DNA of 64,000 nucleotides, from NCBI GenBank assembly GCA_934047225.1, contig OW203993.1, forward strand, positions 23,450,069 to 23,514,068, given 5' to 3'. How positions within the stretch are numbered: the first letter of the stretch is position 1; the number at the start of each line of letters is the position of its first letter. The stretch is from Ypsolopha sequella. Lineage: Eukaryota > Arthropoda > Insecta > Lepidoptera > Ypsolophidae. A model generated the notes under the pieces. It was not told the DNA's origin. It searched no databases and saw only the letters and a program-made list of their open reading frames with translations. Positions 1-12,400 of the stretch are shown here, piece after piece. Both the position numbers and the translations under genes were made by a program.

Positions 1-238
1 ACGAGGTTTTTGGCGCCTGCTGAGCGAAGCGAAGGCGCTAATTAACCCGAGTATGCAATTGATGCTTACGCCCGAGATAAATACTCTGCTTTACATATCG
101 ATTGTGAGGTAAGTAAACAACAAGACAGCAGGTTTCAATGAACATTTATTAAGAAGAAAAAAATGTGTATTTAATTAAAATTAATAGTAAAATTATTACA
201 ATTTGTAAGAGATATGGTCACGTTCTTTTTAGGAATAT

Positions 239-1425
239 TTATAGTTTGAGTATGAGTTTGTGATGATAAGACTTGAGTTTGAGTGACTTGAGGTTCTTGC
301 ATCGTAAATGGCGGCAGTTGACTGGTACTATTTTCTTCATTAAAAATGGCTCAGATGATGTGCTTTGACGTGGTGATTTCAAGTTTATATTTTCTGTTAT
401 TTTAGAAGTAATTCTGCTTTTGTTTGCCACCGAATCTTCGATATAACCTTCGGCCACTTTGCTGGACTTCCAGCCGCCGTGCCTTTTTAACAGAGTGAGG
501 TTGGCTCCCGAATCAGCCAATAGAGTCGCTGATGTTCTGCGAAAGCAATGCCCGGTGTATAACTCTACGTTACTCAGTTTTAAATATGTGGCTATTTGCT
601 TTGGCATGCCTGTAAATTTGTTTTTTCCTATTACTTGTCTGTGGCATTTTCCTTTACTGTAATTAAGAAAAAAACGATTTGTATCCACGTTTTCAGGCCG
701 AAGAGCTTGATATTTTTCAACATAATTTGCAAATTCTTCATGCACAACAAATGACCGGTCAATTTTAGTTTTCGTGTTAGGCAGTTTTATGAGTAGTAAT
801 TTGTTATGTTTTTCTACATTTTCTATTGTCAAGTTTGTCAATTCCACGGTTCTGCAGGCTCCCGATATCCCAAAAATTAGAACAACCTGTAAAAAAGACA
901 TAAGTTGTATTAAAGGCACCAAATTCGCATAGTATTTTTGTGAAATACTTTGGTAACTTATTAAAAAGGGCAAGTAAATACGTAGGTACCTTTATTGCTA
1001 AATAAATTTCATCCGGAGCTTCGTTTAAGAATTTCTGTACTTCTTCTGCAGTAAATACCTTCGATTTCTTGCTTTTAAAGCCGTCAGACTGCATTTTCAA
1101 GAAAGCAGTAAGTTTAGAAAAATCTTTCAAATTCACGTCATGTTTTGTCATCATTGTAGATTTTAGCATGGAATAAAAGCACCATAAACTGGAAGATCTT
1201 AGATAATTCATCAAAATATGATATAAAAACACTTTCAGAAAGAGATTTCACTTTTTTTTCTGACCGCCATTTCATAAATTCGTCGTATGCCTTTACATAT
1301 CTTTCTTTCGAGTTCGGCGGTAATATATTTTCGACAACTGTTTTTGCCCTTTCTTTAATAAAATCGGGCGTTAGATCTATGTCTTCGTCACTAGACATGT
1401 TTAAAACTTTTGAAAAAGAACTCAA
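239..1425 (-). pseudogene. Crypton-like tyrosine recombinase gene, frameshifted
   Basis: Tyrosine-recombinase catalytic core on the minus strand. The 5' part (1425 to about 1211) gives an N-terminal helical domain ending near YFDELSK. The reading then continues in another frame with SSSLWCFYSMLKSTMMTKHD to 990. A GT..AG intron (989-887) joins LAIK to VVLIFGISGACRTVEL in the last exon (886-239). Visible catalytic residues are Arg in GACRTVEL, H-x-x-R in GHCFRRTSATLL, Trp in HGGWKSSK where many recombinases have His, and Tyr in AEGYIED. The core is therefore complete, but a frameshift near 1205-1215 separates it from the N-terminal DNA-binding part. The family integrates or excises DNA through a covalent tyrosine intermediate. 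The intron-containing, solitary form fits an insect Crypton or a domesticated derivative; I cannot separate the two. Terminal repeats were not found. Confidence 0.65.
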
Positions 1426-1789
1426 ACAAGAAAATTTATTACTTTCGCGATGCTTTCGCGCCTACTAGTAGACTGCCTTTTTTTTTTTCACGCACGCAAG
1501 CGCGTCAAATCTTGCTGGCCAGTTTGATTTTTAAATCGATTCCATCTAACATACGATGTGGAAACAAATAGTTCCATATTTAAAATAAAATCTTTATAAA
1601 ATCAATTGTCTAGATTCCGATTCGAGTAATTAATCGATACCGAGAAAAAAAATATTAACTTTTTAAAAATATTCTTCGTGCAGTATGAGTATGACAGTTC
1701 TTTTTTCAAATTCCAAAACCTATGCTGTAATGATAGTCATACACCCCGGCATTCAGGGGTGTAAGGGTGTACTTACAGAGCAAGAGATA

Positions 1790-2150
1790 TGTAAAATGTT
1801 TTCCACCCTCTTTTTGTTGGTTTTCAAACGTTAATTTCAAAGACGCGGTTAAGAGAACAACTTGATTTTTTTTTATAAAAATAGGCAATAGAAATATGAA
1901 CGGATGTTAACTAAATCCAATATTTTTTTCCCTACAAAATATTTCAGTATTAGCTAAAAACACACCAATCTGTTGTTTCGCTGCGTGATCACTAGTATTA
2001 CGCGTCCAAGAACAAGAGGCCAAAGAGCCAACATATAATCGCCTGTATAAAAAGCCAATAAGGTCTTGGCATTAGACTTATTGTGCTGGACGGGAAACAA
2101 AGAAAGTTGCTAGGGTATGCCATCCTCTTAAAGTATTTAGTTTATCGGAA
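1790..2150. repeat. Dispersed repeat, second copy at 47245-47590
   Basis: About 350 bp that recurs in the same orientation at 47245-47590. Shared landmarks are the runs around TCCCTACAAAATAT, CAGTATTAGCTAAAAACACA, GAGCCAACATATAATCGCCT and AAGTTGCTAGGGTA. A third piece of the family, reversed, lies at 22040-22145 inside the hAT-like element. No coding capacity was seen. The family is not identified. Confidence 0.7.
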
Positions 2151-2404
2151 CGAGCTTACAGTAGTTTGTTCTAGTACAAACGAGTGTGATCTAGTACGAG
2201 TACAAACGAGTTATTAAGGTACTTAAAAATATAGATATCTAATGCCGGTTGTAAATGGTTAGGAAACTTTAAATAAATACATAAAATATATTGATCATAC
2301 TTAACACTAACATTTAATGTTTTTCATTTCCTTACTATAATTTTAGATGAATACTGTGGGTTTTGTATGAGCAATTTTATTTTATTTTTCATTTGCGCGT
2401 TTAA

Positions 2405-2668
2405 AAGCCGTTTAGCAGGTGGATTGTAAAAAACCCGCCTTTTTGTTATTAAATAAAACTGAATAGATAAATTTAAAATTTGCTCAATAGTCCCTTAAAA
2501 ATCTTAAAATTCTTATTTACAAAAACCAATGGAAACTTTACGATGACAGTTTACACGAAACATAGGTAATAAGGTTTTGTAACTATTGAGTAAATTTGGA
2601 ATATAAGTGTTCTGTTTCGGTTAATAAGAAAAAGGCGGGTTCTTCACAATCCGCCTAATAAAGGGCTC
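2405..2668. mobile_element. TTAA-flanked MITE, family A copy 1
   Basis: Long inverted arms of roughly 100 bp. The left arm carries GGATTGTAAAAAACCCGCC and the reverse complement of the right arm carries GGATTGTGAAGAACCCGCC, followed in both by a stretch ending near CTCAATAGT. TTAA lies at both outer edges (2401-2404 and 2669-2672), which suggests a TTAA-specific (piggyBac-like) mobiliser. It is non-coding. Arms are more diverged than in the neighbouring copy at 2764-3295. Confidence 0.7.
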
Positions 2669-2763
2669 TTAACTTCCTTCGGTAAATTATTCGGGAATAC
2701 TAAATAACATATGATCACTAGATTATGTTATTTTATTTCAGTAATAAAACTAAAAATAGTTAA

Positions 2764-3295
2764 GAGCGGTTTTGCAGCCACATTGTGAAAAAGCCGCCTT
2801 TTTCTAATTAATCGAAACAGAACACTTAAATTCAAAATGTTTATACTTACTGTTGATTGTTGGCACTTGGTGGAACTCGGAATACATTATGAACAGAAAA
2901 TCACTTGTTCTATCCCAATTTGTGGGATAGTACAAGACATTTTCTGTTTATAACTTAAATTCAAAATTCACTCTATAGTTATGCAACAAAACCTTAAATG
3001 TTCTTAATTAACATTATATCATTGCAGTAGAAACGCAGAAAGAAATGTAAATCTGGATGTGAGGAGCTCTGAACCGGGACTGTTCGCATGCCGCTTCAGA
3101 ACTCCTCACATCCAGATTTACTTTTCTTTCTGCGTTTCTATAGTGCAATGAGACAATGTTAATTTATTTCTCCTTGCGATGGATAAATCGCCAAGTGTTC
3201 AAACATAGAAATTGATTTCTGTCATAGTCTTAAGTGTTCTGTTCCGATTAATTGGAAAAAGGCGGATTGTTCACAATCCGTCTGCGAAACCGCTC
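2764..3295. mobile_element. TTAA-flanked MITE, family A copy 2 with internal hairpins
   Basis: Terminal inverted repeats of about 70 bp: GAGCGGTTTTGCAG at left, GAGCGGTTTCGCAG as reverse complement at right, then GGATTGTGAA, CCGCCTTTTTC, AATTAATCG and ACAGAACACTTAA. TTAA flanks at 2760-2763 and 3296-3299. It contains two further hairpins: a short one at 2891-2948 and a 160-bp fold-back at 3004-3166 with about 70-bp arms around ATCTGGATGTGAGGAG. No open reading frame. Confidence 0.75.
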
Positions 3296-3401
3296 TTAAG
3301 AGATAGGTCCGATTGTAATTTTTAAATCAGTACAGAACCTAGCGGATAATTTAAGAAGAGAGTGTTTTACGAGAGCCAAGAGTGAATTTAAAAAAACTTA
3401 C

Positions 3402-6400
3402 AGTCATCCGAAATGAAATGTCAGGATAAAACATGCATTTCGTAATGTATGTCTTTAAACCATCGTTGGAGTAGTGCATATTTAACGTGAAATTGTTCCT
3501 CTCTTTAGAACTACTCAACTCTAAAGAATTTAGTTTAACGTTGTTGTTTTCAGAGATGGTGATTAAAATGTAGTTTGTGTTTCCTGAAATGCAAACAATA
3601 AAATACCAAGTCATAAAGGTGTTTGAAAGGAGTCTCCACTAGCGGCGTACACTGAGATATAAGTATACAACCATTGATTATTTAAAATACTCCTGACGCA
3701 CACTGCAACACAGTGTTTAATAATAATAATAATAATAATAAATTGAGATTATGTTTATTTAGCGAAATCCATCGCTATGAATACTCTAATAGTAGTTTAT
3801 GCTACAAGGGCGCAAAGGAATAAATTACGAGGACGATTTAAAACACGAGCGTATTACGCCCGTTTTAATGCATAGTGTGAGGAAATAAAACAAATATAAT
3901 TTTGTGAACTTTAAATTGTAATTGGCTCAAAAGAACTGTATCCAGAGCCGTTAAACTGTTGAAAAAAAAGTATGAAATTTATGGTACACAGGAAAGGCTG
4001 CAGGTTAGCCAGCTATTGCAAATAAGTAAAAAAAAATTAAGCCCTAGGGCAAAATAATCGACTTTCTGTTCAGTTTTGATGCATAAAAAGTGGGACTTTA
4101 CGAGCACATGCATTGAAAATATTATAAGAGTGCAATACAAACTAGAAAAGATCAATCAGAAACAAACCCAAAAACAAGAATATGAAAAAATTCCCCGGGC
4201 CAGGATTCGAACCTCTTGATTCGAATCCTGGCCCGGGGAATTTTTTCATATTCTTGTTTTTGGGTTTGTTTCTGATTGATCTTTTCTAGTTTGTATTGCA
4301 CTCCAAAAATATTTAGAATAATAAATTGCTTTATTTCAGGCAAAAAGGCCCATAAAAAGAATAAATACATTTTTAAAGTTACTAAAGTGTCACTTTGGCA
4401 CAACGTCATTGTGCCGGTCCGGTGGTGTAGATGGTACTCTACCGCGAAAACGCCGGTTTATCACGCCCTTCGCGTTTAAGGCGATACGTAAAAGTTTTAG
4501 CGTCCCTGTTACTCCATATGCGAAAAAACCCTCAGTGCGAGTGGGACGGATTCGTGGAAAAATAGCAAAAAGTCGGTTTTTTATTAATATAAAATTCACT
4601 AAGCTATTCTGTCAAAAATATTTTCAAGAAGACTTTACAAATACATAATATCTACATTTTGAATGCAATTTCACAAGGAAATTAGTTAGGATTTCAGAAT
4701 TACAGGAAAAAATAAAACAATTTAGAGGTCTTTTCGGAATTAAATTCTATTGAGAAATTTCCATCAAATCGCGTTTTCCTTCAGTGAGAATCTTAATCAA
4801 ATACTCAATAAACATTTACCCAAAAATTAAATACGTAGATGACGTTATAGTGGAATAAATGGATTCGAAAAAACCCCATTTTTTTTGGTATCGCCTTATT
4901 CGCGCGCGACGCGACTTAGTTGAATCACAAGACTAGTCGGCTTAGCCGATCAATGCTTTCAGTGAAGTACTGTACATGAAAATAATACGGGAGTATAAAA
5001 AAAAATCCCTATGTTCTTTATTCAGTGTTGTAGAAACTCGCGTTTAGATTTTTTTTCAAGTAAAATTTCTATAGTCTTCTTGATTTAATTCAAGTAATTT
5101 ACCAAAGGAAGAGTCCCTATTCCTAGATTGTTTTACAAACTGTAAGGCTGATTCTAACTAAAATAAAAATTATTAACAATAAAGGTTGCGATTTCATTTC
5201 AATCACCGTATTTTAAGCGCTTTTGCCGAATAATTGCCGACTATAAATATGGCCGAATATAGTCGGCGACTACAATTATGGCTGGCTTTCGCTTAACCTA
5301 GGAGAAAATTTCAAAATTTTTATGTTTCCGATCTAACCCTGAATAATAAGAAAATTAAAGAATCGACGATTAAAAAAATAATTAATGATCTATAATCAAA
5401 AATCGAATTATTCTTCGTTGAAAAAAGTTATTCCGGAAAAGACATAACGAAAGTATCTATTAAAAAAAAATGCTATTCGCCACTAGGGAATGCAATCTCG
5501 GTATACCGAGATCTCGAAATACCAAGATCTCGCACATATATTGCAAGATCAATCACGCATCGTTATCAGTGCAAGACTACGCAAGTTTTGCGAGATCACG
5601 CGGCAACGCATATTACAGATGCAGGGCATTGATGACACTTGAATAACTTTAGAAAAAAAAGATAAAGCTTTGGATTTGCTAGGTCGAGAAGACAATAACT
5701 GCAGTTTGCATAATAAAATCATCAACATCATTTTGTTTAAATTGATCACTATAAACATGGGATTAGAAAGAACCTTAATATAGCCTATAGATAGGCTATA
5801 TAAAGTGAAAACACACGCCATCTTGAAATAAAATCATATAATCTACTGTTCACACTAAACAAATTTTCCAAAGAAACATAAAAAACAAATGAACAAAAAA
5901 AAACACATGCCCATACAACATTTACAGTTAATTTTTAAAGTTGTTATGGAAAGGAGAATTAATTTTTTATTCGCGCTGGTACGTTTCTTTGGGAAAACTT
6001 TTCAGTATGGTCAGTAGAATAATATAATTAACTGTTATAATGATGTTTAAATACATCCCTTTAATTGGATTGATATCTTGTTTTAATTATTTTACTAACC
6101 GGTAGTTGAAACAATATTTTTTCGAAAGAATTTTCATTAGTGCAAGATCTCGCTAATATCGAGATCTTGCGAGATTGATTTTTTTAAATGTTGCAAATAT
6201 CGAGATTGACATTTAGGTGCAATATTTGTACAACTTACCTGGTATTGGTCTTCTACTAGTTTCCTTTAAATTCCTCGGGACTTTAGGGGAGAATCCGATT
6301 ACAAAAGGAAAATCTTTTTTACTGTAAATAGTAAGACTTGCTGTATTCCTTCCATGCACATTGATTCTATACTCTCCTGATCTTAGGTTTAAAATCTTCA

Positions 6401-9400
6401 GAACCTGTTGAATAAGGGCAGAAAATAACATGTTGGTTTCATCATTAGTACTATCTTACTACTACATTACTACATCATTACTCTGTAGCTCTCTAGTCTT
6501 GTTAGTAGATTTACTTATTTTAATAATATGACTGTGTATAACGCATTAGTTTTTAAACTGTTATGTTATACTTTTTAAATAAATAAATAATAATAATATT
6601 AATACATCATGTTTCTGCCCACTGCTGGGTCCTTTTAGAGGCACCGACTTGATAATAGTATTTTGTTCAACTGTGACATAATATGAACCTTTGGGACGCG
6701 ACTGCGTGTTCACGGAAGTCACTTTGTTCGTTTCGCACGAGTGTCGCAATGTCCGATTATATCATGTTGCACACAATACTTTATCTACAACCATCAAAAA
6801 TAATTTGACGAAAAATTAAAGAAACTGACGACGACGTGTGTAAGCAGCAGACTTTTTCCTTATTTGCGCCGGCCCTTATATAAAACAGACTGGTAACGGG
6901 CAGCGGCGTCACTGGTGCGAGGGTTTCGGCAACAATGCGCTCACCAAACTAAAACCGTACTAAAAATAAAGTGTTCGTTGGCTCTAGTTGACAAATGCGA
7001 AATTATTTTGTTTTTAATATTCAAAAAATATTTTGTTTTTCTTTAGATTTTGTTTCTGTAAATTATGTTGATAGAAAATTGAAAATTACGTGCACTATGT
7101 TCCACTTATATGTTTAAGCACGATTACGCTACCGGTTTCATTGATTTAATCGACATCGTTAGTCACTAAATGTAAACATTATTTATAATAATTATAACAG
7201 ACAAATATGTGATTGTCACTGTTTTCTAATTGTTTTTGCCTGAAGATGTCGATAAAATCAATGAAACCGGTAGCGTAATCGTGCTTAAATATATTAGTGG
7301 AATAAAGTACACGTATTTTTCAATTTTCTATTATTGTTAAATCCATCACGAAGTGACACTGTAAATTTTGTAAATAAATATTATATGAAAATTGACTTTT
7401 TTGTCTTTTAATATAGTTTTTAATGAAAATATACGTGAGATATTTTCGGACCATAGCACGATCGTTCTTAGAACGATAATCCTGACCCCCATTAGACATC
7501 TTATCATGTTATTATCAACCACAAACAAATGAGAATTTTTCCGCCTCTACCGGGGTACTGCGGGGTAATGCAGGTCTACCGCGTAATTCTTATTTTCATC
7601 AACATCAACTTGAGATTGAAATTTGACGTGCGTGCGACGACGCCCGCCTAGCATGCCATCTCTTTTGCACGCGTTGAATTTCGCATGCATTTGCTTGAAG
7701 TTGATACAAATGAGAATTACGCGGTAGAGCCCCTGGTCCATGGTACACAACGATCCTATTGAGTGATTTTGAACTTAATTATACTATCAGAAAGTCTACA
7801 TTAGAATGCTCACTTCGTGCGCTGTCGGCACACATAATCAGTGAACTTTCAAGGCTATTCTGGATATACAAAGTATTTCATTTAGGTACTTTTTGTATTG
7901 ACAACGGAAAAAAACATGTTTTTGTGTTATAACAGAAATTTCAGACATAAAACTCAAGCCGCTTAGACAACAAAAGTGTTCAAAACTGAAAAAAGCGTAA
8001 TTTTAAAAAATATATAGGTATATCGAGTGACATTTGTCTAATTAGGTAAATGTCTTGACAACGAAAAGATAAAGGTCTTAAAGGACTCAGTATATAAAAT
8101 CTTTTGGAATACCAAAGGCCTTAAGCAAGGAAATAGTGATGAGATAGTATTGAATGACATTTGTATATCAGTGCAATTTCACTGATGTGTTGGCAAAGAA
8201 GGTTTACCCTCCTTACGACATGGCTTAGTGGTCTGTGCCTGACCATCTAGTTACTTAGTCATCTCCATTTTGATCTTACCAAGGTGTGCCTGGCATTAAC
8301 AACCCTGACGCTCCCAGCTCTGCTCCCTTCGGGATCAGTTACTTCAACAGTGGGGTAGTCACCAGAAACGGCTATCATCAGACCTTTTGTGGACGCAGTT
8401 ACTGGAAACTGTGGAAAACAATTACTTAAATGAAATCATAAAATAATCTCAAAAAGATAAAAAAGTTGAAAGGTGTCGTGGGACACTCGGATGGAACGAA
8501 GTTTCATTCGATACTGACGTGCAAGCCCCACCCCGTACTATGAAGCGCGGTAAGAAGTGTTAGCGATAAAGAAGTGTATGAAAGCGATACGATGAAAACG
8601 TAACGGTCGAAATGTTACACTTTTTTCGGGCTAGCCCTCATTTGCCAAGAGTCTGGAGTATAACGTGCGATAAGGGAGTTCGGTTCAAAAGTGAGTAACA
8701 ACCCTTTAGCGCTAAGAGCCTCGAAGCACTTTAGCTTTTTAAAATTCTATACTTGCATTCAATTTAACATGAAAATCTCAAAATATAAAATGTTGAAATA
8801 AAATATCGAACTATTCAGCATCACCTTTTACGAAAAGATTTAAATCTTTGCTTTAATTTTAGGTTTATAATTAGGTTTTAATTAGTCAACCTTTCAAATG
8901 ATCTTTTATTTTAATTATATCTTAGTGTCACTTTGTTAGCCACCTGTATTTTCTTAAATATATTTTTTACCTTATGATATCACCATAAATATACCCCCCC
9001 TCTAGAGTGATAAACAGTATATCCCGAGCCTACGGTCGTAAGGCTAGGGAACCACCTTAAATAAAACACACATACCATTTCTTTCATATACACAATACAC
9101 ACACACACAAGACACCCACTCTCTTGTAGTTATATTATTATATTATTTCACAACATAAACCCTCACACACACATAATTTTTTCTTTATATAAATACTAAC
9201 ACTTATTCAAATAAAAAGATTCTTAAAATTATCATTATGTATTAAGCAAAACCTAATTTTAATACAAATTTGTAAAATAAGATCCGTAGAAATAGCGGGT
9301 CTCCCGTAAAACAGGTTGTAAAACTTAAAAGGGGAGTCCCACCCCCTCAAAACCTAAATTTTGTAATGTAAATAAATTTTTTTTTTTTTTTTTTTGTAAG

Positions 9401-12400
9401 AACATTGTCTATCATTTATATTGTAGTCTGTTTACCGGCACCCATGGTACAGACTCTCCATGGTCTAGTCTGGGAGCCACTGGATACTGTTTCAAAATGT
9501 AGACTGTTTATGTGAAATAAAAATATTTTTCATATTTTAAATTTTTTTCATGTCCGAACGATATTTTCCCTTACCATTATGCACTAAGTCTGGCAGAGTT
9601 CGAAAGAGAGAAATATCGACATACGGGATCGGTGCGGCCTGAAAGAAGAGGTAGTGACTAGAACATAGATTTCAAAAGTAAAGATAAGCCCTTACCGTAG
9701 TAGTATGACAGCACCCAAATGTTTCCACCTTTAAATGGGTGACGCTGACACGTTTGGAATCAGTGCTCACCTGAACACAGTGATAGTTGGACGCCTTAAG
9801 TGCACTTAAAGTTAATCATTTTATCAACTTTAGTAGTCTAATCAGTTTGCTGACCGTAAGTAGACAGATTGCGCACTCATAAGTGTGCGCGCGTCGGCAT
9901 TATGTTAACGCACGCATTCAAAAACAATGCAATAGATTTTAGGTGCCAGAGTTCATCTAAGCTTTTGAAATCTTTGGACTAGAATAGAAAAGGAATGCTT
10001 CGGTGGTTTGAACATGAGAGGATGAATGAAAGTAGGGTGACAAAAAAAATTTATGGTGCGCAAGTGGAAGGTACAGCTCGACCAGGCCGCCCTAGAAGGA
10101 CGTATGCTGACCAAATTGGTGACATATTAAAGAAGGGCAATGCCAAAAGTACCCGGAATTGAAGAGCTTCTATGAATAGATTGATGGATGTAGAAGAGGC
10201 GAAAGAGGTGTGTCAAGATCGTAGCAAATGGAAATCTGTAGTCTCTGCCTACTCCTCTGGGAGACAGGCATGTGTATATGTATGTATGTATGTAGCTGTC
10301 GCGTACGGTAGACTATACCTAATGCTTTTTCTTGAAAAATGAACTTATTCACTGGCTCAAAACACACGCACACTACCAACAGAAAACAAAGCTAAAACCA
10401 AAATGCTTCATCATTTGCTTCGAAGCTGTGGGCGCAGCACCACAAAATAGATACTACCAGAAGGCCGACTCGAGCCAAAACAGACGCACACAGGCATAGA
10501 CGCGTACGTATGATGATCTCGGCAAAATTTCGTATTGGCATTCGACCGACTTCATCCGAGATCGTCGTACGTACGCGTCTATGTGTGCGTGTGCCTGTTT
10601 TCACTAGTTATGCGGAGTGAAGCTTCTGTAAGGGTTAATTTGTGGCGGCACTCACAAAAAATTACAAGCTACGACGTAGTGCGCCGTAGCGCAGTAAATG
10701 TCTACAGTAGGCCTAACATGAGTTTAGGCCTCGATACAAACCAGCGACTGGCGTAAAATATTTTGTATGAGTAATGAGGAAGAGTCACGATTTTTGTTAA
10801 GTATGTAGATCGATGACAGTAAAAAAAACATGACTTATGGTGAAAAAAATATCCAAATCGGACAAGAAATGTCGAAAGTACAGCAATTTTACTGTAGCAG
10901 TTCAAATAACGCCCGCCAGTACCAGCCGCGAGCGCGTGACGTCATCCCACACATACCCGGGGCGCGACCCCGCACGCGCTCTTCAGTTCTGTAGGTGTAC
11001 TCTGTTTCCCGCGCAGTTCTTGAGCTGTGCTTGTCACGGTCGCTTTGTTATAGATTTATTGTTGTGTATCAATATCCTTAAAAATGTCTTACAAATATTG
11101 TGTCGTGCCAAAGTGCAAGAGTACAAGTAGTAGTACGCCCGACAAACTATTTTTTCATGTTCCAACAGACAAAAAAGCTAGAAAAAAGTGGTGTAGTGTT
11201 ATGAAGAGAGATCCTTTATCAAGCAAAAGTACTCATTACTGTTGCGAAGATCATTTCGACGTAAGTACCTTTCCTACGTTATACCTTATACTTGACGTAT
11301 ACCTATTTCCTCGTATTATTGAGTAAATGTCACCTATTTTATCGATCAATGGAATCAAAAACCTTAAAATTTAATCCTTTTATGTCATATTGTCTCAACC
11401 TTAACACAATCGTATGAGGTAATAACAATAAACAATAATCAACGTAGGTATGATATTTGTAGTCCGGGAGACTACCGCATTTTTATCTACGATAATGAAT
11501 ACCTATCAACAATAGGTAATGATTCGAATTTTAATTTCTTTGCTGTAGGACCTATTTTTTGGATCTGCTTTTCTCAGTAAGTAAAGTATTATTTAAAAAT
11601 AAAATAAAGAATCTTTAATCTGTTTTTACTTTTTACAGGTCGAAAATGACATGGAAAATTATATAAGGTACCGATTGATGGGTGGTCAACTAAGACTAAA
11701 AAAAGGAGTTCTGCTGCATAAATTTGACTGCCAAAGAAAGGATAACGCCGTTGTAGAACGGACTGGATATAAAAAAAGACAGCAGATTGAGTACTTTGAA
11801 AGAGTGCTTAATCCGGAAGTTGGTCATGAAAACCTAATAACACAAGAAGAGTTCGTGGCGTGTGAAACGATTGATTTTAATTCAAATGATACAGATGCTA
11901 TAAACCCGCTTGAAGAAGATAATGCGGCAAATCTACACAATGATCCTAAATATAAATCACTCGCAGTGCAAGTTAATATAAAGCCAAAAGTTCGAAGCAA
12001 GGGCATTAATACTGACGCCGGTTTTGACCGGGTTGAAGAGTTTGCTCTTAAAATAAAAACGGTGAAACCAAAAGAACATCGTCGGGATCATCATCGGGAA
12101 CCAATGCATGATAGCTTCACATCTTACTCTAATACCTCATCAGTTTCTGCGAGCCTAAGTGGATTCAGTGTAAATACTGACGCCTGTGAAATGAAACGAC
12201 AAGTAGATACTGAGTTATTTAAGGAACACATGCAAAAAGGAACTTTAATGTCTATATCTAGAGAACCTAAGCTTTTTCTCGGATTACCATCGCAAGTGTA
12301 TTTCTGTTTAGAATATTTGAGTGAATCTACTGAGAGACCTCTGATGGATGTATTATTGAGCTTGAAAAAACTGAGATGGCGTGAACCGAATTCCGTGCTT

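Noticed and set aside
4152..4648. Open frames across 4150-4650
   Set aside because: The first two come from the palindromic tRNA-arm element; the others overlap antisense with no motif.
9360..9540. Polyadenylated retrogene end (T-run plus AATAAA)
   Set aside because: No coding match on either strand; could equally be random AT-rich sequence.
10535..11130. Short open frames overlapping the start of the transposase region
   Set aside because: They fall in the transposon's upstream region or in other frames of the THAP exon, with no recognisable domain.
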